From JBDOQU01 sp039839375 (lineage in GTDB: Bacteria; Pseudomonadota; Alphaproteobacteria; DSM-16000; Inquilinaceae), in the NCBI RefSeq assembly GCF_039839375.1, contig NZ_JBDOQU010000005.1, positions 193,312 through 257,311 of the forward strand: DNA of 64,000 nucleotides. The letters are read 5' to 3'. Both the position numbers and the translations under genes were made by a program. Position 1 is the stretch's first letter, and each line of letters starts with the position of its first letter. This document shows positions 1 to 8,010 of the stretch, one piece after another. The notes under the pieces were generated by a model. That model was not told where the DNA came from. It ran no database searches and saw only the letters and a list, made by a program, of their open reading frames with translations.

Positions 1-1
1 G

Positions 2-268
2 CAGGACCCGATCTGGCTGGCCGACTATCTTCTGTCCGACACCGCCCGCTGGACCGGCTCCTTCCGGGCCGAGGTGATGGGAGGGTGGGAGACGACGCGC
101 ATCAATCTCGACAACCCCATGCCGGTGCATCTCGCCTACTGGACGGCGTTCCGGGGGGATGACGGGCGAATCAATTTCCGCGAGGACATTTATGGCCTCG
201 ATTCGGCGACGCAGACGGTGCTGGCGGAGGTGCGGCCGAATTCCGCGCAGATCGCGCTGCTGGATTAG
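2..268 (+). CDS. L,D-transpeptidase (YcbB/LdtD type), C-terminal end only
   Basis: The window opens inside this gene; only the last 88 codons are present, ending at the TAG at 266-268. The visible tail has the segment NPMPVHLAYWTAF followed by GRINFREDIYG, typical of the C-terminus of YcbB-type murein L,D-transpeptidases. These periplasmic enzymes make 3-3 crosslinks in peptidoglycan. The catalytic Cys/His region lies outside the window, so activity cannot be judged. A YcbK-like protein follows about 1.2 kb downstream on the same strand, as in the E. coli ycbB-ycbK neighbourhood, but here two stress genes on the other strand lie between them. Confidence 0.75.
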   Translation, partial: QDPIWLADYLLSDTARWTGSFRAEVMGGWETTRINLDNPMPVHLAYWTAFRGDDGRINFREDIYGLDSATQTVLAEVRPNSAQIALLD

Positions 269-307
269 CGGCGGTAATCAGCGGCCCTGTGCGAGCCCAA
301 TCGCGCA

Positions 308-523
308 TCAGCCTTCGATCTTCCGCAACGCTGAGCCTTTGTGCGCGGCGATGTGATCGGTCTTGTCGCTCTTGATTTCATATTGCGGCTCGTCGGCCGA
401 GGCGTGGCGCTTATGTCCCTTGTAGTCGAAATCGCGCGTGTGGATTTTGGCGATCGTCCCGCTAACCCGCCCGGCCTCCGAATTCCAGCTGACGTGATCG
501 CCGATCCTGAACCGATGGGCCAT
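308..523 (-). CDS. DUF2945 / hypervirulence-associated Tudor-like small protein
   Basis: A 71-residue protein beginning MAHRFRIGDHVSWNSEAGRV and continuing with a basic, Lys/His-rich stretch and YEIKSDKTDHIAAHKG. The G-D-x-V-x-W-N-S-E-x-G-x-V pattern near the start and the later YEIKSDKT block match DUF2945 (HVA1 Tudor-like) proteins, small SH3/Tudor-fold proteins of unknown role. It lies 46 bp downstream of dps on the same strand, so the two could be one stress-induced transcript. The partner or ligand is unknown. No signal peptide or membrane segment is seen. Confidence 0.7.
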   Translation of the reverse strand: MAHRFRIGDHVSWNSEAGRVSGTIAKIHTRDFDYKGHKRHASADEPQYEIKSDKTDHIAAHKGSALRKIEG

Positions 524-569
524 TCTTCATCTCCTGAATTCCGGTCTGCCGGGCGTTGAGGCGGCTTGG

Positions 570-1043
570 CTATTCCAGGTGCGACTTGATGAACCAGAGG
601 TCCTTGTCGAGTTCGCGCGAATAGGCGGTGAAGATGTCGGCGGTATCGGCATCGCCGGCCTCGTCGGCGGTGTCGATGGCCTCGCGGGCGGCCTTGGCTG
701 CGGCGGCATAGCGTTCGGCCAGCGCCTTCAAGTGGTCGGGCACCTTGCGGATGTCGGTGGGATAGGCGGGCAGCGACGTGGCCTTGTTGACCACCTGCGC
801 CGTGCCCAGGGCAATGCCGTCGAGCTGGGCGGCGCGCTCAGCGATGGTGTCGACATGGGCGTCGAGTTGGGTGCGGAAGAGGTCGAGCATTTCATGGACG
901 GCGATGAATTGCGGGCCCTTGAGGTTCCAGTGCGCCTGCTTGGTCACGAGCGCCAGGTCGATGGCCTCGGCCAGGCGCGCATTGAGCAGGTCGACCATGG
1001 CCGTTTTGGTGTTGGACTTGAGATCGATGGACGGAGCTTTCAT
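570..1043 (-). CDS. dps: Dps ferritin-like DNA-protecting protein
   Basis: 157 residues, the usual Dps length. Dps forms a dodecamer that binds DNA and oxidises and stores iron, protecting DNA during starvation and oxidative stress. Ferroxidase-site features are visible: TKQAHWNLKG (residues about 34-43, with the conserved His and Trp) and HVDTIAERAAQLDG (about 63-76, with the Asp and Glu ligands). The N-terminal tail MKAPSIDLKSNTK carries several Lys, suited to DNA contact. The ATG at 1043 is preceded by AAGGA. An EcfG-like promoter lies 33-58 bp upstream, fitting control by the general stress sigma factor encoded at 33.4 kb. DUF2945 follows on the same strand. Confidence 0.92.
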   Translation of the reverse strand: MKAPSIDLKSNTKTAMVDLLNARLAEAIDLALVTKQAHWNLKGPQFIAVHEMLDLFRTQLDAHVDTIAERAAQLDGIALGTAQVVNKATSLPAYPTDIRKVPDHLKALAERYAAAAKAAREAIDTADEAGDADTADIFTAYSRELDKDLWFIKSHLE

Positions 1044-1075
1044 GGGAAATCCTTATTACGCTGTGAGACTGTAAG

Positions 1076-1101
1076 AACCCGACGATGGTAGCGCCGGTTC
1101 C
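1076..1101 (-). promoter_or_regulatory. EcfG-like promoter candidate for dps
   Basis: On the minus strand GGAAC (1101-1097) is followed after 17 bp by GGTT (1079-1076). The alphaproteobacterial EcfG consensus is GGAAC-N16/17-CGTT, so there is one mismatch in the -10. Transcription would start about 25-30 bp before the dps ATG. dps is a common member of EcfG regulons, which supports the reading. Confidence 0.5.
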
Positions 1102-1184
1102 CGACAGCAGAAGGGGCGCGGCCATGCGACGCGTCCTGGCCCTGGCCATCGGGATGGCGAATCTCCTTCACCGGCCTCGAATCA

Positions 1185-1208
1185 GATTTCGCCTCGAAAG
1201 AGGAAATC
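1185..1208. other. Imperfect hairpin in the 440-bp dps-YcbK gap
   Basis: GATTTC then CTC, a GAAA loop, and GAG then GAAATC can fold into a stem of about nine pairs with a small bulge and a GNRA-type tetraloop. It lies in the 1044-1483 gap, which otherwise holds the EcfG-like promoter and the CtrA-type box listed separately. No further gene is recognised in this gap. Its function is unknown; there is no convincing U-tract on either side. Confidence 0.3.
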
Positions 1209-1333
1209 CCCGCCCGGGTCAGACTCTCATGCCGCCGATATCAGGCACTGATCCGATCTCTCAAGCGACCCCGATTTAAGCCCGCCCCTTCAATCCGTTA
1301 AGCAAGAAATCTTAGCGGATGCAAGGGGTTGCC

Positions 1334-1348
1334 TTAACCTTCGGTTAA
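1334..1348. promoter_or_regulatory. CtrA-type box (TTAA-N7-TTAA)
   Basis: TTAACCTTCGGTTAA is a perfect TTAA-N7-TTAA, the binding pattern of the alphaproteobacterial response regulator CtrA. It is also a perfect palindrome, so a hairpin is an alternative reading. It sits 136 bp before the YcbK-like start and about 290 bp before the dps start, so the YcbK-like cell-wall gene is the more likely target. Confidence 0.45.
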
Positions 1349-1483
1349 TAACGATTCTCAAATTTAGGGTTGCGTCGCCCCGTTTTGTCTTGCAAGAACA
1401 GCCCCGTTGATACGGCCCAACGCCGGGCATCAGATCACCGGCGACGGCGAAGAGGGACTGGCAAGAAAAAAGGGGTAACGGCG

Positions 1484-2017
1484 TTGTTGGATAGACGCAG
1501 CCTGATTCGATTCGGCGCATTCGCTTCCCTGGCCGCTCTGGCGGCGCCGAAATCGCTCCTCGCCTCCACCGGAGGCTCCCGCACCATCTCCCTCTACAAC
1601 ACGCACAGCCTGGAAACGCTCACCACCGAATATTGGGTGGACGGGTGGTACCATCCCGACGCGATCGTCAGCCTGAACCAGATCCTCCGGGACTGGCGGA
1701 CGGACGAGGTGACGGAGATCGATTTCGGCCTCCTCGACCTTATCTGGCAGGTCCAGCAGCGGATGGACGTTTCCGAACCGATCCACATCATCTGCGGCTA
1801 CCGCTCGCCCAAGACCAACGCCAGGCTGGCGCGCACCAACCAGGGCGTGGCGCGGAACAGCTATCACATCCGCGGCCAGGCGGTGGATATCCGGGTTCCG
1901 GGGCGCGATCTCCGCGGCCTGCGCGAAACCGCGGTCGCGCTCGACGTTGGCGGCGTCGGCTACTATCCCCGTTCGGATTTCGTGCATATCGACACCGGCC
2001 CCGTCCGGACCTGGTGA
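1484..2017 (+). CDS. Tat-exported DUF882 / YcbK-like M15-family peptidoglycan hydrolase
   Basis: About 177 residues when started at the TTG at 1484, which has AAGGGG about nine bases upstream; an ATG does not fit this frame. The N-terminus DRRSLIRFGAFASLAALAAP is a twin-arginine signal, and YcbK/DUF882 proteins are known Tat substrates. The peptidase M15-like core shows GYRSPKTN, SYHIRGQAVDIR (His and Asp zinc ligands) and FVHID (third ligand). In E. coli the YcbK protein (MepK) cuts 3-3 crosslinks made by L,D-transpeptidases, so the transpeptidase ending at 268 is a plausible functional partner. A start 114 bases further upstream is open but would push the Tat motif far inside. Confidence 0.8.
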   Translation: MLDRRSLIRFGAFASLAALAAPKSLLASTGGSRTISLYNTHSLETLTTEYWVDGWYHPDAIVSLNQILRDWRTDEVTEIDFGLLDLIWQVQQRMDVSEPIHIICGYRSPKTNARLARTNQGVARNSYHIRGQAVDIRVPGRDLRGLRETAVALDVGGVGYYPRSDFVHIDTGPVRTW

Positions 2018-2051
2018 TCTTTCCCGGATGACCTTCTCGGGCTGATCGCCT

Positions 2052-3494
<1,443 letters not shown>

Positions 3495-3529
3495 CAGCCA
3501 CCCGCGACCATGTTTGCTGAAAAACGATG

Positions 3530-4546
3530 TCACGGCAGAAGGCCGACTTCGCGGTAAAATCGTTCCGATCCGGGGTGTAAGGGGATGGCGATGCCGTTCA
3601 GCGCATTGGTCAGCAGGACCTGCCGACCGCGCGGATGGCCCGCGTCCAGCTTCTCCCTGACCGTGTCGGACCACAGCGCCCGGGTCAGCCGGTAGATGGT
3701 CTCCTCATCCGCGTCGGCCGTGGTGACGAACTGGGCTCCGACCCCGATCGTCTCGACCGCCCCGACGCCCTCATAGGTCCCTTCCGGTATAATTACCGGA
3801 GAATAAAAGGAATATTCGTCAAGCAGTTGATCTATCTCTTCCCCGGCGACTGACACCAGCGACAGGCGTCCGGCCTCGGCGAACGGCTCCAGCGTGCCGA
3901 CCGGGGTGCCGGCGACGATGAAGAAGGCGTCCAGCCGGCCCTCCTCGATCCGCGCCAGCCCCAGATCGGGTTTCATGTATTCCGGAACGATGTCCGCTTC
4001 GGAAAGGTCATGAGCGGCTAGCACCATTCTGGCATCGATCAGCGTGCCGGAGCCCTGTTCGTCCAGCGAAACGCGCCGGCCTTCCAGGTCTTCGATCGTT
4101 TCGATCCCCGACGATATGTCGGTCACCAGATGAAGCGTTTCGGGATAGAGGTTGGCGATCGCGCGGAGATCCGTCCTCGGCGGTTGGCCTTCGAAGATCT
4201 CGGTCCCCTCATAGGCCCATGCCACGACGTTGGCCTGGGCGAAGCCGCCTTCGATCAGCCCGGAGGCCAACCCCTCGATATTGGCGGTGGAGCCGTTGGA
4301 CACCTGGGCCGCGGCGATGATCGGCCGCTCGCTGGCCAGCGTCTCCTCGGCGATGCCTTCGGCGATCAGCGTGGCGATCGGATAATAGGTGCCGCCCACG
4401 CCGCCGGTGCCGATGCGGAAGAAAACCGGGTCCGCCGCCCGGACGGGCAGGGCGGCAACCGTGACCGCCAGGGTCGCCGCGGCGAACGTCCGCCCGCCCG
4501 ACCGCCGCGCTTCGTTCCATTCCGCCGAAAGGAGATGCCGCCACAT
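3530..4546 (-). CDS. TAXI-family periplasmic solute-binding protein
   Basis: 338 residues with an N-terminal export signal ending near LPVRA-ADP (about residue 38). The mature start FFRIGTGGVGGTYYPIATLIAEGI is the signature of TAXI (TRAP-associated extracytoplasmic immunogenic) proteins, as are VSNGSTANIEGLASG and DLEGRRVSLDEQGSGT. TAXI proteins normally feed a fused DctQM-type TRAP permease, but no permease is present here. The next gene on the strand is a histidine kinase, so a sensing role is more likely than uptake. A CtrA-like box lies 24-40 bp before the ATG. Confidence 0.88.
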   Translation of the reverse strand: MWRHLLSAEWNEARRSGGRTFAAATLAVTVAALPVRAADPVFFRIGTGGVGGTYYPIATLIAEGIAEETLASERPIIAAAQVSNGSTANIEGLASGLIEGGFAQANVVAWAYEGTEIFEGQPPRTDLRAIANLYPETLHLVTDISSGIETIEDLEGRRVSLDEQGSGTLIDARMVLAAHDLSEADIVPEYMKPDLGLARIEEGRLDAFFIVAGTPVGTLEPFAEAGRLSLVSVAGEEIDQLLDEYSFYSPVIIPEGTYEGVGAVETIGVGAQFVTTADADEETIYRLTRALWSDTVREKLDAGHPRGRQVLLTNALNGIAIPLHPGSERFYREVGLLP

Positions 4547-4569
4547 GCCCGTGATTAGGCGACTGGAAT

Positions 4570-4586
4570 GGTTAAGGAGCCGCTAA
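4570..4586 (-). promoter_or_regulatory. CtrA-like box upstream of the TAXI-kinase pair
   Basis: On the minus strand TTAG-CGGCTCC-TTAACC matches the CtrA pattern TTAA-N7-TTAAC with one change in the first half-site. The same variant, TTAG-N7-TTAACC, occurs before the small AT-hook gene at 31.5 kb. It ends 24 bp before the TAXI start codon, so binding there would affect transcription initiation directly. Confidence 0.4.
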
Positions 4587-4607
4587 TCTTAACTTTCGCC
4601 GAGGCGG

Positions 4608-6401
4608 TCAGAACTGATCCTCGGCCAGCGCCATGATGGTGCGGGGGCCGTCGATGATCGGCGTCAGCAGGCCGCGCGCCTGAGGCAGGATCTGGTCGGC
4701 GTAATGCTGCGCGGTCACCAGCTTGGCCTCCAGGAAGGACGGATCGCCTTCGCCATCCTCCAGGGCTTCCGCCGCGGCCAGGGCGGAACGCGCCATCATG
4801 TAGCCGCCGGCGACGATGCCGAACATCCTGAGATAGGGCGTCGCTACCGCGGCGACGGATATCTGGTCCGTCACCACCGTCCGCAGGATGTGGTCGGTGG
4901 CCTCGTTCAGCGTCTTGACCGCTTCGGCCAGCCGACGGCGGATCGCGGTCAGCCGGTCCCCCGATTCCTCCACCAGAAGCTCGTCGAAATTGTTCATCTC
5001 GCCGATGAACGCCTTGGCGGCAGCGCCGCCGTCGCGGGCGACCTTGCGGAACATCAGGTCGTTGGCCTGGATGCCGTTCGTGCCTTCGTAGATCGGTGCG
5101 ATGCGGGCGTCCCTGAAATGCTGGGCCGCGCCCGTCTCCTCGATATATCCCATCCCGCCATGGATCTGGACGCCGGCGGAGGACACCTCGCAGCCGACAT
5201 CGGTGGACCACGCCTTCACCACCGGCGTCAGCAGGTCGACCAGCGCCTGCGCGCGCCGCCTCTCGCCCGCGTCGGGGTGTCTGCGCGCCCGGTCCAGCGC
5301 GGCGGCGGCATGGTAGGTGAGGGCGCGGGCGGCTTCCGTCTGCGCCTTCATGTCCATCAGCATCCGGCGCACGTCGGGGTGCTGGATGATCCGCGCGCCT
5401 TCCTTGCCGGTTGCCATGTCGCGGCCCTGGATCCGGTCACGGGCGTAGCCGCGCGCCTGCTGATAGGCCCGTTCGGCGATGGCCACGCCCTGCAGGCCGA
5501 CGGAGAGGCGGGCGTTGTTCATCATCGTGAACATGTATTCGATGCCGCGATTCTCCTCGCCCACCAGATAGCCGGTTGCGCCGCCATTGTCGCCGAACGC
5601 CATCACGCAGGTCGGGCTGGCATGGATGCCCAGCTTGTGCTCCAGCCCGGCGCAGCGCAGATCGTTCCGCGCGCCCGGCGTTCCGTCCTCGGCGACCAGC
5701 AGCTTCGGCACGATGAACAGGCTGATCCCCTTGATCCCGTCCGGCGCGCCGGGGGTCCGGGCCAGGACCATGTGGATGATGTTCTCCGTCAGGTCGTGCT
5801 CGCCATAGGTGATGAAGATTTTCTGGCCGACGATCCTGTAGCTGCCGTCATCCTGCCGGGTGGCCTTCGTTCTCACCGCCCCGACATCCGATCCCGCCTG
5901 CGGCTCCGTCAGGTTCATTGTCCCGGTCCATTCGCCGGAGATCAGCTTCTCCAGATATGTCCGCTGCTGTTCCGGCGTGCCATGGGCCTCCAGAAGTTCC
6001 ACCGCGCTCTGGTTCAGGGTCGGGCACAGGCCGAACGCCATGTTCGCCGAATGCCACATCTCCTGGATCGCCATGCCCACCGTCCAGGGCAGTCCCTGGC
6101 CGCCATGGTCGGGGGAGAAGGGGACGGAGTTCCAGCCGCCTTCGCGATAGGCGGCGTAAGCTTCCTTGAACCCCTTCGGCGTCCGGACGATCCCGTTCTC
6201 CAGCACCGATCGTTCCCGATCCCCGGAATGGTTGAGCGGCGCCAGCACGCCCGACGCCAGCTTCCCCGCCTCCTCCAGGATCGCATCCACAAGTTCCGGC
6301 GTCGCTTCCTCATATCCCGGCAGTTCGGCCAGCCGGTCCAGCCCGACCAGACGGCTCAGCACGAAGCGCATCTCCTGGATGGGGGCGGCGTAGGAGGTCA
6401 T
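4608..6401 (-). CDS. Acyl-CoA dehydrogenase, long form with C-terminal extension
   Basis: 597 residues, typical of the long acyl-CoA dehydrogenases related to DmdC and longer than the 380-residue type. It would oxidise an acyl-CoA at C2-C3 using FAD, passing electrons to ETF. Visible family motifs are GEWTGTMNLTEPQAGSDVGA (FAD/substrate contact), GCEVSSAGVQIHGGMGYIEE, and RIAPIYEGTNGIQAND, whose Glu aligns with the usual catalytic base. A C-terminal helical domain of about 130 residues follows. The substrate cannot be named from sequence; DmdC-like and fatty-acid enzymes are both possible. A LiuR-like operator lies 38 bp upstream, suggesting control with branched-chain or fatty acid degradation. 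Confidence 0.88.
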   Translation of the reverse strand: MTSYAAPIQEMRFVLSRLVGLDRLAELPGYEEATPELVDAILEEAGKLASGVLAPLNHSGDRERSVLENGIVRTPKGFKEAYAAYREGGWNSVPFSPDHGGQGLPWTVGMAIQEMWHSANMAFGLCPTLNQSAVELLEAHGTPEQQRTYLEKLISGEWTGTMNLTEPQAGSDVGAVRTKATRQDDGSYRIVGQKIFITYGEHDLTENIIHMVLARTPGAPDGIKGISLFIVPKLLVAEDGTPGARNDLRCAGLEHKLGIHASPTCVMAFGDNGGATGYLVGEENRGIEYMFTMMNNARLSVGLQGVAIAERAYQQARGYARDRIQGRDMATGKEGARIIQHPDVRRMLMDMKAQTEAARALTYHAAAALDRARRHPDAGERRRAQALVDLLTPVVKAWSTDVGCEVSSAGVQIHGGMGYIEETGAAQHFRDARIAPIYEGTNGIQANDLMFRKVARDGGAAAKAFIGEMNNFDELLVEESGDRLTAIRRRLAEAVKTLNEATDHILRTVVTDQISVAAVATPYLRMFGIVAGGYMMARSALAAAEALEDGEGDPSFLEAKLVTAQHYADQILPQARGLLTPIIDGPRTIMALAEDQF

Positions 6402-6438
6402 GGGGCAGTTTCCTTTGGCGGACGGACGGCGAGAATGT

Positions 6439-6460
6439 TTGACGCTTACGTAAACGTCAA
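6439..6460. promoter_or_regulatory. LiuR/MerR-type operator before the acyl-CoA dehydrogenase
   Basis: A 22-bp near-perfect palindrome, TTGACGCTTAC-GTAAACGTCAA, with one mismatch between the halves. It resembles the operators of MerR-family LiuR-type regulators of branched-chain amino acid and fatty acid degradation in proteobacteria, as I recall the TTACGTAAACGTAA core. No LiuR gene lies in the window. It sits 38 bp before the dehydrogenase ATG. Confidence 0.5.
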
Positions 6461-6544
6461 TGAACGAGAAGCCTCAGGCGCGGATGATCAAAGACTCGTC
6501 CCGCCATCACATCATTCCGGCCCCCGTAGCGTCGACTCTCTTGA

Positions 6545-6566
6545 CTATACCGACCAGACGGTATAG
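6545..6566. promoter_or_regulatory. TetR-type palindromic operator
   Basis: CTATACCG-ACCAGA-CGGTATAG is a perfect inverted repeat with 8-bp arms, ending 9 bp before the TetR-family start codon. The position suggests autoregulation of the tetR-smr operon; the divergent acyl-CoA dehydrogenase promoter is about 145 bp away. Confidence 0.7.
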
Positions 6567-6575
6567 TTATTCGTC

Positions 6576-7130
6576 ATGGCAAGGTCGGACACCAAGATTC
6601 GCATCCTCGAAGCGGCGGAGCAGATCGTGCTGACGCGCGGCGTCGCCCGGTTGACGCTCGACGCGGTGGCCGCGGCGGCGGGCCTCAGCAAGGGTGGGCT
6701 GATCTATCACTATGACAGCAAGGAAGCCCTGATCGCGGCGATGATGGACCGGCTGGTCGCGTCGTTCGAGGCGCGGGTGGAGTGCTGGCGGCGGGAGGAT
6801 GGCGGTCCCGGAAGCTGGACGCGCGGCTATGTCAGGGCGTCGCTGCCGGAGCCGGGATCGACCGACGACGGGATTGCCGCGCGGGAAGCGGCGCTGATCG
6901 CCGCCATGGGCAACGATCCGGCCCAGGTCGCGCCCTACGCCGCCCGGCAGGAGGCGTGGGCGGAGGCGCTGCGGACGGACGGGATCGATCCGCTGCGCGC
7001 GATGCTGGTCCGGCTCGCCGCGGACGGAATCTGGATGAATGAGGCGCTGGGCGTGCATCCGGCGCCGACCGAGGAACGACGCCGGATCGTCGATGCCCTG
7101 CTGGCGATGACGCGCGATCCGGCGGCTTGA
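6576..7130 (+). CDS. TetR/AcrR-family repressor of the SMR exporter
   Basis: 184 residues. The N-terminal TetR helix-turn-helix is clear: KIRILEAAEQIVLTRGVARL then LDAVAAAAGLSKGGLIYHYD (about residues 26-45) and SKEALIAAMM. The C-terminal ligand domain has no specific hint. It is followed after 23 bp by an SMR transporter on the same strand, and a perfect operator lies just upstream. The likely job is repression of itself and the exporter until an effluxed compound binds. Confidence 0.88.
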   Translation: MARSDTKIRILEAAEQIVLTRGVARLTLDAVAAAAGLSKGGLIYHYDSKEALIAAMMDRLVASFEARVECWRREDGGPGSWTRGYVRASLPEPGSTDDGIAAREAALIAAMGNDPAQVAPYAARQEAWAEALRTDGIDPLRAMLVRLAADGIWMNEALGVHPAPTEERRRIVDALLAMTRDPAA

Positions 7131-7153
7131 GAGAGAGACAGAGGAGAAAAGAA

Positions 7154-7474
7154 ATGGCGTGGTTTGTCCTGTTCGTCGCCGGCCTGTTCGAGGTGGGCTG
7201 GGCGGTCGGCCTGAAATACACCGAAGGCTTCACCCGGCTGTGGCCGAGCGTCTGGACGGTTGGGGCCATGGCAATCAGCCTGGGGCTCCTCGGCTGGTCG
7301 CTGAAGACCCTGCCGCTCGGCACCGCCTACGCCATCTGGACCGGCGTCGGGGCCGTCGGCACCGCGATCTTCGGCATCGCGATCCTCGGCGAATCCAGCG
7401 ATCTCGGCCGGATCTTCTGCATCAGCCTGATCGTCGCCGGCATCATCGGGCTGAAGCTCGTCTCCTCGCACTAA
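7154..7474 (+). CDS. Small multidrug resistance protein, SugE/Gdx-like
   Basis: 106 residues with four membrane segments, the exact size of SMR exporters. FVAGLFEVGWAVGLKYTEGF carries the conserved membrane Glu (about residue 13) and the GLKYTEGFTRLWPS signature of the SugE/Gdx branch, which exports guanidinium or quaternary ammonium ions by proton antiport. GTAYAIWTGVGAVGTAIFGI is the other conserved SMR block. The ATG at 7154 has GAGGAG upstream. It is the second gene after tetR. No guanidine riboswitch is apparent; TetR control appears to be used instead. Confidence 0.88.
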   Translation: MAWFVLFVAGLFEVGWAVGLKYTEGFTRLWPSVWTVGAMAISLGLLGWSLKTLPLGTAYAIWTGVGAVGTAIFGIAILGESSDLGRIFCISLIVAGIIGLKLVSSH

Positions 7475-7742
7475 TGCCAACTCCCCATCATATCCCGTCG
7501 CCTCTGCCGGCCAAATCGTCGGAGTAGAAGCCGGTTACCTCCATTGGGCTGTCCGATAGAGGCGGTCATGGCGCCGGTCGGCGTGTCTTAATATTGCTAA
7601 TAATATTGTCGTGCGCGAACCACCCGTCTCCACAAAACTGTCATAAGGAAATTCGCTAAATTAGCCCATAAAATTTTTTGTATAGTGGGGGGTGTACTTG
7701 GTGATAGTATACGCAATGGTGATCGAGTAACTGGAGGCTGAT
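7475..7742. other. AT-rich left border of the accessory island
   Basis: No gene is recognised in this stretch. Base composition falls sharply here (AATATT repeats near 7590-7610, an A/T run at 7667-7679), marking the transition into the lower-G+C island. TATAGT at 7681-7686 could be a -10 element for the following operon, but no convincing -35 is seen. No integrase, tRNA end or clear direct repeat was found at this border. Confidence 0.4.
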
Positions 7743-8003
7743 ATGGTGCGTGGAATTGATGTTAAAATAACAAAAAACGCAGTCCGCGATAAGCGAGGGA
7801 AGTTCGTTTCGCTCGCCGAGAGCCGCACCGTATCAGCGATCAAAGCGATCCGAGTAATCGGGAAGCTCGGAAATCACTCGCATTACGAGTATACTGAGGC
7901 TGATGTGCGAAAGATCGCCGCCGCGCTGACCAGAGAGATTGATGCCATGAAGACGCGCATGCTGTCGCGTGGTGGCAAGGAAGAGGTCGAATTCAAACTG
8001 TGA
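7743..8003 (+). CDS. Small conserved-looking protein heading the GHKL ATPase operon
   Basis: 86 residues starting at ATG 7743 with GGAGG about 6 bases upstream. The sequence has a basic N-terminus, then the block KAIRVIGKLGNHSHYEYTEA, which resembles a small family of plasmid and island proteins of the form IGNLSNRSxYEY that I recall but cannot name. The second half is a predicted amphipathic helix. There is no signal or membrane segment. Its stop is 7 bp before the ATPase start, so the two are very probably co-translated and may form a complex. The function is unknown. Confidence 0.65.
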   Translation: MVRGIDVKITKNAVRDKRGKFVSLAESRTVSAIKAIRVIGKLGNHSHYEYTEADVRKIAAALTREIDAMKTRMLSRGGKEEVEFKL

Positions 8004-8010
8004 GGTCGTA

